Part shown: in pieces, positions 45,939 through 54,908 of the stretch | Position numbering within the stretch: position 1 is the stretch's first letter | Layout of the letters: each line of letters begins with the position of its first letter | DNA from: Mageeibacillus sp. UBA6976 | GTDB taxonomy: Bacteria > Bacillota > Clostridia > Saccharofermentanales > Saccharofermentanaceae | Length of the DNA: 64,000 nt | Assembly: GCA_002450155.1 (NCBI GenBank) | Contig: DJYO01000022.1 | Location: 66,668-130,667 of the forward strand | Direction: 5' to 3' | The notes under the pieces: generated by a model | The model's input: the letters and a program-made list of their open reading frames with translations, nothing else | Database searches by the model: none | What the model was told of the DNA's origin: nothing | Translations under genes and position numbers: made by a program

Positions 45939-46588
45939 GGCTTTCCTCCTGCCTTGTTTATTAGCCAGACTATTCCTCTGGCAGTCCTAAGAACAGGCTC
46001 TGTAAAATGTCCGCCTTCGTTAAGCTCAAATACAGTTGCTAGTCCCTTATCCTTAAGATGCCTGTAAATTACCCCGGTGTTATTTTCTACTGTCGCCATA
46101 ACGGGATTCTTGGTCCTGGACTCTTTGCTGCCAAGAGAAAGATAGACCCTTTGCGCATTTATCCTATGAGTCATTGCAAAGCTTGTAAAGTTAGGATACC
46201 AGAGAGAACCTGAGCAGCTGGCAGCGCCGTCAAAGATATCGCATTCATATAGACTGTACAGAGCAAACAGCCCGGCAAGGGAATAGCCTGCAATGTAGAT
46301 GCTTACGGGCCTTGCGGGAAGACTACTTAATATTTCGGGTATCACACTAACTGTAAGATCAGCAAGGTGTTCATTTGCTCTTCCTTCAAAATCCGGTTCT
46401 CCCTTAAATACGGCTTTTGCAGGCCAGGGGGATAAGTCCCTGTTCCAGTCGATATCGCTTATAACCGCAAGGCTGAAGTCCCGGTCTGTTAAACTGCGGA
46501 CACTCTCCAGGACTCTTGCACCTTCATCCTCAAAAGTATGCAAGATCACAAGCGGCGATCCCGGATCTTTTGCTTTATACAGCTTCAT
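45935..46588 (-). CDS. esterase-type alpha/beta hydrolase
   Basis: 217 residues. IYIAGYSLAGLFALYSL holds the nucleophile Ser in G-Y-S-L-A-G, typical of putative esterases (D-like, siderophore- or carbohydrate-esterase branch); GGHFTEP near the C-terminus carries the His. No signal peptide. Member of a minus-strand cluster with the small membrane protein 14 bp upstream and the lipoprotein downstream (4-bp overlap). Confidence 0.75.
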   Translation of the reverse strand: MKLYKAKDPGSPLVILHTFEDEGARVLESVRSLTDRDFSLAVISDIDWNRDLSPWPAKAVFKGEPDFEGRANEHLADLTVSVIPEILSSLPARPVSIYIAGYSLAGLFALYSLYECDIFDGAASCSGSLWYPNFTSFAMTHRINAQRVYLSLGSKESRTKNPVMATVENNTGVIYRHLKDKGLATVFELNEGGHFTEPVLRTARGIVWLINKAGGKP

Positions 46589-46602
46589 TAGATGATGCTT
46601 TG

Positions 46603-47067
46603 TTATTCTTCTGCGATAAGGCTCAGATCGTCTCCCAGCCTTGCAATTATGACCCTCTCTTCGGGGCTGTATTCCGACTTGCCGATAAGGGGGCTTATAT
46701 TGTGATCTTCAAGTCCTTTTATTACATATCCGCTGTCATTCTTACCGGTTATCTCTCCTGACAGGAATTCATAATCCCCTGTCTTTATGGCCTTAGCGGT
46801 AGCAAAGACATTATATACAGCGTATATGGGGAGCGCGATGCAAATGATACCTGCTGCGCTTATTACAAAGAATCTCACAAAGTGGATCAATAAAATAATT
46901 ATGGCAAGGACGATGGCACTGATAATGACAGATACCGGCAAAAGCTTTATCGAAGATGCCCTGGACTTTCTAAGGAACTTATCTCTTAATTCATCGCTTA
47001 CTGTTACAGGAGACAGATACTGTTTGTTAACTGCATCCTTAACTGAGAACTTAACATCTGTAGCCAT
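46603..47067 (-). CDS. small two-helix membrane protein, unknown
   Basis: 154 residues, two membrane helices (about 42-62 and 65-85) with charged flanks and a C-terminal domain (ETGKNDSGYVIKGLEDH region, about 100-154). No family recognised. GAGG precedes the ATG. The promoter has an extended -10, TGGTATAAT (47103-47111, minus strand). First gene of the run ending at 44293. Confidence 0.55.
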   Translation of the reverse strand: MATDVKFSVKDAVNKQYLSPVTVSDELRDKFLRKSRASSIKLLPVSVIISAIVLAIIILLIHFVRFFVISAAGIICIALPIYAVYNVFATAKAIKTGDYEFLSGEITGKNDSGYVIKGLEDHNISPLIGKSEYSPEERVIIARLGDDLSLIAEE

Positions 47068-47102
47068 ATTTACCTCGTAGTGTTCATTTTTCTACAACGA
47101 GG

Positions 47103-47111
47103 ATTATACCA
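47103..47111 (-). promoter_or_regulatory. extended -10 of the 46603-47067 gene
   Basis: TGGTATAAT on the minus strand, 36 bases before the ATG. The 14 bases AAGTGGTATAATCC are identical to those before the 48457-49380 gene. Confidence 0.45.
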
Positions 47112-47128
47112 CTTATATGGTGCCGGGA

Positions 47129-48295
47129 TTACTCAAGGCTCTTAAGGAATTCCTTGCGCTCGTACATATTCTTGTCAGCTCTCTTGAAAACGTCATTGTA
47201 ATTACGGTCAGCATCCGGATCGTAGATCGCCATGCCACTGGATACAACAACATCATTCGCCTTGCGGTTGCCGTCGATAGTCTGGTCAAATAAAGCCTTC
47301 AGGGATTCACGGTTCAGATAGTCATCGTTCTCGAGGATCGCCACAAATTCATCTCCGCCGATCCTGAATACCGGGCTATGCTTATAGATCTTGCAGATCA
47401 GAGTGCTGGCTTTCTTGATATATTCGTCACCGGTATCATGACCGAAATTATCGTTTATGGCCTTAAGTCCGTTTAAGTCGAATACCACAACGCCATATTC
47501 TTTCAATCTGCCGTCATCCACACGCATCTCAAGATCCTTGAGGACGTCAAGATATGCCGTCTTGTTCCTGATACCGGTAAGGCCGTCACGGAGAGCCATC
47601 ATCTTTGTCTTCTCCATCTCCTGGTTATTCTCCGATATCAGATCCATGGTGACAAATGAATGGACTATGGATGTTGCCAGAAGGCATCCTATAGCATAGA
47701 AAGGAAGCAAGGGAAATAGAGATTGCAGCAGGATAAATACAGACATGATGAGTCCCGATACCCCAATGGTCTGGTTCTGGGCCTTATGCCTGCCCGTTGA
47801 CTTGGAAGCTACGACGAGAGTGTAGATCGAAGTAAAGATAAACAGTACCATCTGCAGGATCAGAGATATATAACGGGTCTCGCCGGGCATATATTCCTTG
47901 GTTTCACTGAATCCGAATACCACCGGTATAAAGGGATTAATGATCAGGCACAGGAGCTGCAATATAAATATTGTCAGACCGCTTATCATCAGTATCTTTC
48001 CGAACCTGTCAGTGTTCTTGGTAAAGGAAACAACAAACCTGGTCCAGAGGAGAACAGACAGTGCCATGGCGATGAAATAGCAGGTGGTATCGACATAGGT
48101 TAAGACGATCAGCCTGTTCTCATACAGAATTCCCCACAGGATATCCGTTACATAGTAGACAGCCAGGGCGTTAAGAAAATTCCCGTAAATATTGCGGGAA
48201 AGAGAGTACTGCTTTGAGACCTCTTTCCTGATAAAATCTGCATTTATAATGAAATGCAGTACAAGCGCCAACACACCAAAACTCGAGTAATACAT
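47129..48295 (-). CDS. diguanylate cyclase with 7-helix membrane sensor
   Basis: 388 residues. About seven membrane helices (1-215) and a C-terminal GGDEF domain with DGLTGIRNKTAY at the start and an intact RIGGDEFVAI motif. It should synthesise cyclic di-GMP. No RxxD inhibitory site is seen just before GGDEF. AAGGAAGG precedes the ATG at 48295. With the HD-GYP protein at 31.6-33.7 kb the window has both synthesis and breakdown of the second messenger. Confidence 0.88.
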   Translation of the reverse strand: MYYSSFGVLALVLHFIINADFIRKEVSKQYSLSRNIYGNFLNALAVYYVTDILWGILYENRLIVLTYVDTTCYFIAMALSVLLWTRFVVSFTKNTDRFGKILMISGLTIFILQLLCLIINPFIPVVFGFSETKEYMPGETRYISLILQMVLFIFTSIYTLVVASKSTGRHKAQNQTIGVSGLIMSVFILLQSLFPLLPFYAIGCLLATSIVHSFVTMDLISENNQEMEKTKMMALRDGLTGIRNKTAYLDVLKDLEMRVDDGRLKEYGVVVFDLNGLKAINDNFGHDTGDEYIKKASTLICKIYKHSPVFRIGGDEFVAILENDDYLNRESLKALFDQTIDGNRKANDVVVSSGMAIYDPDADRNYNDVFKRADKNMYERKEFLKSLE

Positions 48296-48350
48296 ATCCT
48301 TCCTTGCTCGTCAAACGTGTTGATACTCACGGGTACCTTTTTATTATAGT

Positions 48351-48449
48351 TTATATAGGCAGGAATATGTTAAAAAAAATTGTAAACGGATAAAGAAATG
48401 TATCTGCTATCCCGTAGATGACCGCCCCGGCGATTCCTGCCAAAGCCAT
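48351..48449 (-). CDS. possible 32-residue hydrophobic peptide or remnant
   Basis: A short frame beginning MALAGIAGAVIYGIAD and ending in FLPI, almost wholly hydrophobic. It starts 7 bp after the hydrolase stop but has no SD. It could be a small membrane protein coupled to the hydrolase, or the N-terminal stub of a lost membrane protein; many clostridial membrane proteins begin with a similar AGIxGAxIY segment. Confidence 0.25.
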   Translation of the reverse strand: MALAGIAGAVIYGIADTFLYPFTIFFNIFLPI

Positions 48450-48456
48450 TTTGTAA

Positions 48457-49380
48457 TTACTGCTGCTGTTCATATATGATCCATTCTATTATCTCTTGTT
48501 CCGAACTCGCAAAATATTCCATGTTCTCTTTACGGTAGTGCCCGAAGGTCTTGTACATCAGACCGATCAGGGGGATCATGCGGTAAAGTTTCTTCTCCCT
48601 CTCCCTGTTAGGCATGAGTCCGTTAAGATGACTTCCGTGTGGATAGACCACAGTCTTAACATCCCTGGAATAGCCTATATCTTCAAGATGGGACTTAAGC
48701 TTATTCACTGAATATTCCGCAGGCCAGCACTCGTCTTCGTCTCCGCAGATAAGGAGGATGCGCGCATTGGAATTCTCCGGATGAAGCATCGCCTTCGCTA
48801 TTTCTTCTTTATCTTCGTAAGCACTATGGTATGCAAGCCACATGCCGGTAACCTTATAGGGAAGCCCCGGCTGCCTGTAATAACCCGTCGCCTTTACCTT
48901 TGTAAAATCAGCGCTTACAAAAGGGATGTCCTCCCCCTTCCAGGTGGCTACGCTCCTGCCTGTCATGGTCTTCTTATCCTTTGAGGTCCCTTCAAAGGGA
49001 ACATGGGTGGGAGAGACCATGATCAGATTCTCGAAGCCTCCGATAAACTGCGCTGCCAGCACCGCAAAGATAGAGCCCATGGACTGGCCATATATGCTCA
49101 GGTGCTTTATCTTCTTGACATCTCTTAAGTAGTCTATGGCGGGAATGAACATATCAAGAGGTATGGCATTGGGAGATTCCGGGAGTCCTTCGGCACCGAA
49201 CAAAGAGACGGCAAGACCGGTAATGTCGTAATCAGCAAACCTCTCTGCGAATTTGATCCCCGGGAGAAGACTCTGCTCTCCGCCCATCACAATGATGACC
49301 GCTCTGTCACTCCCACAGTCCGGCTCAGCCAGATGCCCTACAAAGCCATCCTTACTCATACTAAAGTCAGTGTATCTCAT
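48457..49380 (-). CDS. alpha/beta hydrolase, acyl-CoA thioesterase/BAAT C-terminal-like
   Basis: 307 residues. SIYGQSMGSIFAVLA (about 94-108) carries the nucleophile Ser; ICGDEDECWPAEYSV provides the acid residue and YPHGSHLNG the His, the arrangement of the BAAT/acyl-CoA thioester hydrolase C-terminal family. Substrate unknown, perhaps an acyl thioester or ester. The -10 (TATAAT, 49389-49394) leaves only 8 bases to the ATG and no SD, so the mRNA is probably leaderless. A degenerate copy of the DtxR-like dyad lies further upstream. Confidence 0.75.
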   Translation of the reverse strand: MRYTDFSMSKDGFVGHLAEPDCGSDRAVIIVMGGEQSLLPGIKFAERFADYDITGLAVSLFGAEGLPESPNAIPLDMFIPAIDYLRDVKKIKHLSIYGQSMGSIFAVLAAQFIGGFENLIMVSPTHVPFEGTSKDKKTMTGRSVATWKGEDIPFVSADFTKVKATGYYRQPGLPYKVTGMWLAYHSAYEDKEEIAKAMLHPENSNARILLICGDEDECWPAEYSVNKLKSHLEDIGYSRDVKTVVYPHGSHLNGLMPNREREKKLYRMIPLIGLMYKTFGHYRKENMEYFASSEQEIIEWIIYEQQQ

Positions 49381-49388
49381 AGGATGGG

Positions 49389-49419
49389 ATTATACCACTT
49401 GTTGTAAGCGTCCGCTAAC
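49389..49419 (-). promoter_or_regulatory. leaderless-type promoter and degenerate DtxR-like dyad
   Basis: TGGTATAAT (49389-49397, minus strand) is an extended -10 with 8 bases to the ATG. GTAAGC-GTCC-GCTAAC (49404-49419) matches the operator family at 11 of 12 positions and overlaps the -35 region. Confidence 0.4.
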
Positions 49420-49423
49420 TTCA

Positions 49424-49735
49424 CTACAGAGCACCTGCAAAAAGGAGCAACAGCAATACTATTCCGATAATGGATAATCCGAGCAGAGCTCCGTAAACTA
49501 TCAGTAATACCAGACTGAACTTGTTCTTATAACGTGCTCTTGATACTATCGCCAGTACCCAGGCCGCAATATAGGAGACTCCGTCCCAGAAAAAGATCCC
49601 GGCGTATGCATCGGCAGTAGCGCCTGAGATATCTCCGCTCATAAAGGCGGCACCTATTATAAAGATGATGATCGGTGCCAAAAACATACAAAGAAGCGAT
49701 AAAACGCATAATAGTGTTCCCTTGTTACTGTTCAT
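49424..49735 (-). CDS. small membrane protein of unknown function
   Basis: 103 residues with three membrane helices (about 7-30, 44-62, 75-100). No recognised domain. It lies between an ATC-hydrolase-like gene (24 bp upstream) and the hydrolase gene, all on the minus strand; it may be the tail of that short operon. Confidence 0.55.
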   Translation of the reverse strand: MNSNKGTLLCVLSLLCMFLAPIIIFIIGAAFMSGDISGATADAYAGIFFWDGVSYIAAWVLAIVSRARYKNKFSLVLLIVYGALLGLSIIGIVLLLLLFAGAL

Positions 49736-49758
49736 AATGATCTCCTCTGATATATCAT

Positions 49759-50343
49759 CTACGTCTTACGGTAAAAATGGAAATCGCAGCAGTCGCCACC
49801 ATAACCAAGTGTCTTTGTCCGGGAGAATCCGATCTTACGGAGAGCGCCATATGTCACATCGTCAACATCACAGAACAAAGGGCAGAGCTCCCTGCAGTCA
49901 AAGCGCACACAGGCATCATGCCACAAACATTTTGTAATAGTTATATCGTAATATCCCCTGCCTTTGGCCTGCGTGCTCTCCTGCAGTGTGGTCGTCTTCA
50001 TTATCCTGAGGAACACCGCCCTGTAGATATAGAAGAATCCCGGGACTATCTCCATCCTTGCAGTTGAGGCATGTTTCCCGGATGCAACGGTATCTATCAT
50101 GTACCTGCGCATGATCTCCAGTCTGTCTTTTGCCTCTGTATAATCTTCCAGGACCTCATAAAGCGCTATTCTCGGAAGTATGGTCCTGGCTAATGTCTTA
50201 TACCTGCTCTTATCCTCATCTTGGACCTTGGTGAGCATCAGATCAAGAAGATCACTCTGCCTGTCAAAGATCTCCCCCGCCATGTCTAATGGAAACTCAG
50301 TTTCCAGGAAATGTCTTATATCTTTTTGCTGTTTTATCCTCAT
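49759..50343 (-). CDS. ATC-hydrolase-like (PF14196-type) protein, copy 2
   Basis: 194 residues from the ATG at 50343; a TTG at 50355 is also possible and no clear SD decides. ITKCLWHDACVRFDC, LCPLFCDVDDVTYGALRKI and FSRTKTLGYGGDCCDFHFY match the same family as copy 1 and are richer in Cys (at least seven). Follows the Crp/Fnr gene by about 40 bp, so it may be its target. Substrate unknown. Confidence 0.7.
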   Translation of the reverse strand: MRIKQQKDIRHFLETEFPLDMAGEIFDRQSDLLDLMLTKVQDEDKSRYKTLARTILPRIALYEVLEDYTEAKDRLEIMRRYMIDTVASGKHASTARMEIVPGFFYIYRAVFLRIMKTTTLQESTQAKGRGYYDITITKCLWHDACVRFDCRELCPLFCDVDDVTYGALRKIGFSRTKTLGYGGDCCDFHFYRKT

Positions 50344-50384
50344 GGTCTGACTCAATCGTTATACCAGTATCCGCTCTGTCTGAA

Positions 50385-50981
50385 TTACTCTTTCTCTCTT
50401 AATGCGGTCCTGATCCTGCTGAGCGATTCAGGTTTTATCCCGAGATATGTTGCGATGTATTGCTGGGGGATCCTGTCATATAGCTGGGGATATCTCTTCC
50501 TGAATTCAAGATAGCGCTCTGTCGCACTCTCCAGGAGAAAGCCGTTCTCCCTGTAGATCTTGTAGCGCATGCCGCTCTCGAGGGCTTCGATCCAATGGAC
50601 CTTGAGCGTCTCATCGCTCAAGATAAGCTTCTTCATTAGCCCCGCGTCAAAGACCATTACCGTGGTCTCCTCCAAAGCCTCCCAGGATGCCTGGCTCTCA
50701 TCGAACCCGAACATGCCCGAATCCATGCAGAGATTGCCCGCAGCCGAGAAAAACTGGCTTATGTCGTTACCGTTGTCATCAATATAGAAGCTCCTGACGA
50801 TCCCGCTCAGGACCATCCCGGAATTTGAAGCGGGATCGCCCGTCCTCATAAGCATATCGCCCTTGGAATAGACCTTGAAAGATGAGAAGGACAATACCTT
50901 GTCTATTACATCTGTGCTTATATCCCAGCCAAAACCCTCTGCCAGGTCAGTCAGCATTTTTACGATAGTTTCTTTGTTCAT
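50385..50981 (-). CDS. Crp/Fnr family transcriptional regulator
   Basis: 198 residues. A cyclic-nucleotide-binding-like domain (about 15-120, with FKVYSKGDMLMRTGDPASN and GIVRSFYID) and a C-terminal helix-turn-helix (PQQYIATYLGIKPESLSRIR). No Fnr-type N-terminal Cys cluster is present, so it is not a typical oxygen sensor. The gene is divergent from an ABC transporter operon (110 bp) and heads the ATC-hydrolase-like gene. Confidence 0.85.
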   Translation of the reverse strand: MNKETIVKMLTDLAEGFGWDISTDVIDKVLSFSSFKVYSKGDMLMRTGDPASNSGMVLSGIVRSFYIDDNGNDISQFFSAAGNLCMDSGMFGFDESQASWEALEETTVMVFDAGLMKKLILSDETLKVHWIEALESGMRYKIYRENGFLLESATERYLEFRKRYPQLYDRIPQQYIATYLGIKPESLSRIRTALREKE

Positions 50982-51090
50982 ATGATTATTATCCTACAAT
51001 TCTATATTAAAGGTAAGATACCATCCTTAAGGTATGTCGTCATTGACCTATGTTAACTATGGTAGAATATCGCAGTAGGGGGATTTACTG

Positions 51091-51807
51091 ATGGAATTTG
51101 TAATTAGTCATTTGGTTAAGGATTACGGCTCCAAGCATGTGCTTAAAGATGTGAATTTTGTCTTCGAGGAAGGTAAGATCTATGGCCTTCTGGGACGCAA
51201 CGGATCAGGCAAGACGACCTTTTTTAATTGTATAAACGGGGATATCGACTATAATTCCGGCGAATTCTTTTTCCGCGGGGACAGGGATTCTTCTGACAGG
51301 CAGTACCTTCAGCCTGATGATATCGGATATATGGTGTCGACGCCCACCGTTCCGGAATTCATGACAGGAAGAGAATTCCTGAAATTCTTTATCGAGGTGC
51401 ACGATGAGATCAAACCGGACAAGACCATCGATGAATACTTCGATTATATGATGGTCCCCGAGGATGACCGTGACAGGCTCCTTAAGGATTATTCCCACGG
51501 CACAAAGAACAAGATGCAGATGCTGCTTAACATAATAGCATCACCCAGACTGATGCTGCTGGATGAGCCTCTGACCTCTCTTGACGTAATAATCGCCGAA
51601 GAGATGAAGAATGTCATAAGAAGCCAGAAGAGCGGCCGTATCACTATCTTCTCGACACATCTTCTGGATGTTGCCGTAGACCTTTGCGATGAGATCGTAC
51701 TGCTGCATAACGGCAGGCTTGAGCCCATCGATAAGAGCAACCTCGGTGACAGTGACTTTAAGAGCAAGATAATTAGCTCTCTAAGGGACGATAGCGATGG
51801 TGAGTGA
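51091..51807 (+). CDS. ABC transporter ATP-binding protein
   Basis: 238 residues. Walker A GRNGSGKTTF, Walker B LMLLDEPLTSLD, switch His in FSTHLLD. The signature is degenerate: DYSHGTKNKM instead of LSGGQ. AGGGGGAT precedes the ATG. It overlaps the permease gene by 11 bp. Substrate unknown; the pair looks like an ABC-2/YhaP-type exporter. Confidence 0.85.
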   Translation: MEFVISHLVKDYGSKHVLKDVNFVFEEGKIYGLLGRNGSGKTTFFNCINGDIDYNSGEFFFRGDRDSSDRQYLQPDDIGYMVSTPTVPEFMTGREFLKFFIEVHDEIKPDKTIDEYFDYMMVPEDDRDRLLKDYSHGTKNKMQMLLNIIASPRLMLLDEPLTSLDVIIAEEMKNVIRSQKSGRITIFSTHLLDVAVDLCDEIVLLHNGRLEPIDKSNLGDSDFKSKIISSLRDDSDGE

Positions 51808-53533
51808 ATTTAAGGATCTGCTCCTTAAGGTCATCAGCCTAAGGAGCATCATCGGTTATAACGGTCTTGTCTTTATGCTTAAAAAGACGCCGGTGATCGG
51901 AAATATCCTGCCGGACCGTCTTTATCAGGCAAAGACGCTTAAGGCACTGTACTGGGCTTTGCACCTGATCAAGGAAATCTTTAAGCTCTTTATAGGCAAG
52001 ATATTGGGGCTTGGACTCATATACTGTGCTTCGTTCGCGCTTAAGAACCTGTATATGGATCATTTTGCAGATATCAGCATGACAGACAAAGAACTCTATA
52101 CTTCATTTGCCCTGTCACTGTTCCTTCTGTATGCAGCCTGCGGTGCGCTAATAAACACGAATGTATTCAGGTGCACAACGGAGAAGGAATACCTGGTATT
52201 CATGCTCCGGATAGATGCCAAAAAACTCAATATGACCCTTTTTGCATACGACCTCTTAAAGCTTGCAGCAGGATATCTTATTGCAGGAATAATAGGTCTT
52301 ATCACAGGCGCTCCCGTTCTGCTCGTGCTCGGTCTGCCGGTCCTTGCATTATCGATCAAGTTTATGGCAGCAGGTGCCCAGGCCTTCTTATTCAGGAGCA
52401 AGAACAAAAGACACAAGCCTATGAGGGAGAGCCCCGCAGCTTTTGTCACAAAGATCACACTGATAACCCTGACGGCACCCTTTATCGTGATATTTATTGC
52501 AGCAGGTTACTATGTCCCGCTTAGCCAAGCCTTGATAACTGCGCTTATCTGCCTGCTTCTGGGAATACCTGGGTTTCTAGAACTCAGGAAGTTCGATCAG
52601 AGGCTTAACAGGAGAGCCTTGAAAGACAATATCGTCAAAGAGAATATAACGGTCAAAAACAAGAAGGATAAGACCCAGGAATTTAAGAAGATAAAGGCTA
52701 AAGGCTCTGTGGATAATGGCAAGCAGGGCTTTGAATACCTGAACTCCCTGTTCTTTAAGCGGCACGGAAAGCTTATCTATATTAAACCGGTTGTTTTTAC
52801 AGCTATGGTTGCAGTAATTGCAGGGATACTGATCTATATATTTATCGCATCCTATGCCCGCCGCTTCGGTGACAGCAATACTGTGCAAATGGTAATCCAT
52901 AATCTCATCAACATGATCACATTTAAAGGTTACGAAGATACTCTCCTGCCGGCAGATCCGGACGGATACGGATTCCTGAGGAACGCCATCACAAAGCACA
53001 TGCTCCTCATGCTCATCCCGGTTACGATAGCCGATGTATCCTTCAAGGCTACTCAGGCAATGTATATCAATTGTGACAGCAGCCTGATGACCTACAATTT
53101 CTTTAAGAAGAGCGACAAGATAATGGAGCTCTTTGACATAAGGTTCAAAAAGCTTATAAAGATCAATCTGGCTCCAGTTATAGCTTGGGGACTGCTTTGT
53201 GATCTTATCCTGTTTGCAACAGGCGGTCAGGTCTATCCCTTCCAGTATCTTGTAACTCTTGTTATACCCGTGCTGATCTCTGCCGTGAATTCTCTCATCT
53301 GGCTTGCGCTCTACTATCTCTTCCAGCCGTTTACCACCACGGCCATTGTAAAGGGTGGAGCATATTTCGTGGCAAGGTTCTTCTTAAGCCTAGTAGCAGG
53401 TCTTATCTTTTGGATCCCCCTTCATTCTCTGATCCTTACAGTGGTCCTTGTGGTATTTACCGCCTTGTTCACATTCGGGGTAAGAAAGATCGTAGCACGC
53501 AGGGCTCCTGAAACCTGGAAGATAAAAGTCTGA
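51797..53533 (+). CDS. large ABC transporter membrane protein
   Basis: 578 residues. About twelve membrane helices in two groups (about 60-270 and 330-575) separated by a highly charged cytoplasmic loop of about 50 residues. No large extracytoplasmic domain. Starts inside the ATPase gene (11-bp overlap). It forms the transport channel for the preceding ATPase; substrate unknown. It ends one base before the convergent zinc-ribbon gene. Confidence 0.8.
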   Translation: MVSEFKDLLLKVISLRSIIGYNGLVFMLKKTPVIGNILPDRLYQAKTLKALYWALHLIKEIFKLFIGKILGLGLIYCASFALKNLYMDHFADISMTDKELYTSFALSLFLLYAACGALINTNVFRCTTEKEYLVFMLRIDAKKLNMTLFAYDLLKLAAGYLIAGIIGLITGAPVLLVLGLPVLALSIKFMAAGAQAFLFRSKNKRHKPMRESPAAFVTKITLITLTAPFIVIFIAAGYYVPLSQALITALICLLLGIPGFLELRKFDQRLNRRALKDNIVKENITVKNKKDKTQEFKKIKAKGSVDNGKQGFEYLNSLFFKRHGKLIYIKPVVFTAMVAVIAGILIYIFIASYARRFGDSNTVQMVIHNLINMITFKGYEDTLLPADPDGYGFLRNAITKHMLLMLIPVTIADVSFKATQAMYINCDSSLMTYNFFKKSDKIMELFDIRFKKLIKINLAPVIAWGLLCDLILFATGGQVYPFQYLVTLVIPVLISAVNSLIWLALYYLFQPFTTTAIVKGGAYFVARFFLSLVAGLIFWIPLHSLILTVVLVVFTALFTFGVRKIVARRAPETWKIKV

Positions 53534-53534
53534 T

Positions 53535-53768
53535 CTATTTATTAAGATCGGGCGAAGACGAATAGCTTATGATTATCTTTTTGCACTCTCTGCAATTAGA
53601 AGCCTTTACTGCTGATCCTGCAAAAAAGTCCAGGCCGGACAGCACGACCGAACCTTCATAAGCGGCGGCTCTTCCCTTTGTTCTCTCAAGACCTTCTTTC
53701 CATGCGATCTCACGAGCGCTCTGTATTATTCCGAGTTCCATCTCCTTATTGCAATAGGGACATTTCAT
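53535..53768 (-). CDS. small zinc-ribbon protein (DUF6487/PF20097-like)
   Basis: 77 residues from the ATG at 53768, which has GGAGG 8 bases upstream; a GTG two codons earlier is too close. CPYCNKEMELG at the N-terminus and CRECKKIIISY at the C-terminus supply four Cys for zinc. Common in Clostridia, function unknown. 26 bp behind the epimerase gene stop, on the same strand. Confidence 0.75.
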   Translation of the reverse strand: MKCPYCNKEMELGIIQSAREIAWKEGLERTKGRAAAYEGSVVLSGLDFFAGSAVKASNCRECKKIIISYSSSPDLNK

Positions 53769-53794
53769 TTGCACATCCTCCTACTTAATAATGC

Positions 53795-54685
53795 TTACTC
53801 ACACAGACCCAGCATCTTCTCATGAGCCGCATCGATGTAAAGATCGACCAGCTCATAAAACCAGTCATTCAGATTTGTAAAACTGAAGCCCAGAGACCTG
53901 GCTTTGTCTGTATTTATACTGTATTCGGGCATCCCGTTATATGGGGCCGGATCACCTGCATCGCTTAAGATAGCCTTTATTCCGGTTACTTCCTCCAGAT
54001 GATCTATCAGTTCTCTTATGGATATGGTGCCGCTGCTGCTGCCGTTCAATGCTCCCCTGACATCCTTATCTACCAGGAAAGATATGAATCTCCCAGCCTC
54101 GTCAGACCTTATAAATGACATATGTGAACCTATGTTATCCACCTTCATAGGGATCTGATTTAGGACATGCTCAACATAGAAATAAAGACGTTTGGTGTAA
54201 TCGTCCCTGCCAATGACAAAAGGATATCTGACTGCGATCCAATCCTTGTCAGGATATTTTTGCCATAGAGCATATTCAGCCTGTCTCTTAACAATATCAT
54301 AAGGATAGTCCGGTCTGTCGCACCAGATGAGGTCGCCTTTTGTGCCGTCAAAATCTTCCTCAACGGTATTGACGTGTAGGGGGTCATAGACGGCTGTACT
54401 GGACATATATATGTACTTATCAAAATCTGCCGATTCCATTATCTTACGGATATCATTTGAGCAATAAGCGATCTTATCTATGATCACATCATAATGAACC
54501 CCGGACAGCATAGCCTTTAAGCTCTCCCCGTCCGTCCTGTCCAGACATATCCTGGAAACAGAGTCTCCGAAATCGTCAGGCGTTATCCCTCTGGTTGCAA
54601 TAGTTACTTCATGACCTCCTGATATGAGATCGTTCACCATGTGTATCCCAAAGAATCTCGTGCCGCCTAAGACCAGTATTCTCAT
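53795..54685 (-). CDS. NAD-dependent epimerase/dehydratase family protein
   Basis: 296 residues, extended SDR. LVLGGTRFFGIHMV (4-17) is the NAD loop; SSTAVYDP and YDIVKRQAE carry the catalytic Ser and Tyr-x-x-x-Lys. Closest in pattern to the 22227-23240 protein, though shorter. Substrate unknown, probably an NDP-sugar or a related nucleotide. Followed by the zinc-ribbon gene. Confidence 0.8.
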   Translation of the reverse strand: MRILVLGGTRFFGIHMVNDLISGGHEVTIATRGITPDDFGDSVSRICLDRTDGESLKAMLSGVHYDVIIDKIAYCSNDIRKIMESADFDKYIYMSSTAVYDPLHVNTVEEDFDGTKGDLIWCDRPDYPYDIVKRQAEYALWQKYPDKDWIAVRYPFVIGRDDYTKRLYFYVEHVLNQIPMKVDNIGSHMSFIRSDEAGRFISFLVDKDVRGALNGSSSGTISIRELIDHLEEVTGIKAILSDAGDPAPYNGMPEYSINTDKARSLGFSFTNLNDWFYELVDLYIDAAHEKMLGLCE

Positions 54686-54713
54686 ATTACCTTACTCTCC
54701 GGGCCTTCGATAT

Positions 54714-54890
54714 TTATGATTCTACCATTAATCGGACCATATCGATCAATCTTTCTTCCGTCATCTGCTCGCAATTCAGATTACTCCATGCATTCCACAG
54801 TGCGATGCCGCGCCCTCTCGCTTCACTGACATAAAGCCATTCATAATCTATAGGATCAAACCTAAATGCGTTAAAATAAGAGTAACTGAA
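54714..54890 (-). pseudogene. possible C-terminal gene fragment
   Basis: The frame reads DPIDYEWLYVSEARGRGIAL, then WNAWSNLN and MTEERLIDMVRLMVES before a TAA at 54714-54716. The composition is protein-like. There is no start or SD for it, and its upstream side is the promoter and start of the plus-strand gene at 54909. It may be the tail of a gene lost by insertion or deletion. Chance is possible. Confidence 0.3.
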
Positions 54891-54908
54891 AGAAATGGAG
54901 ATGTTCTT

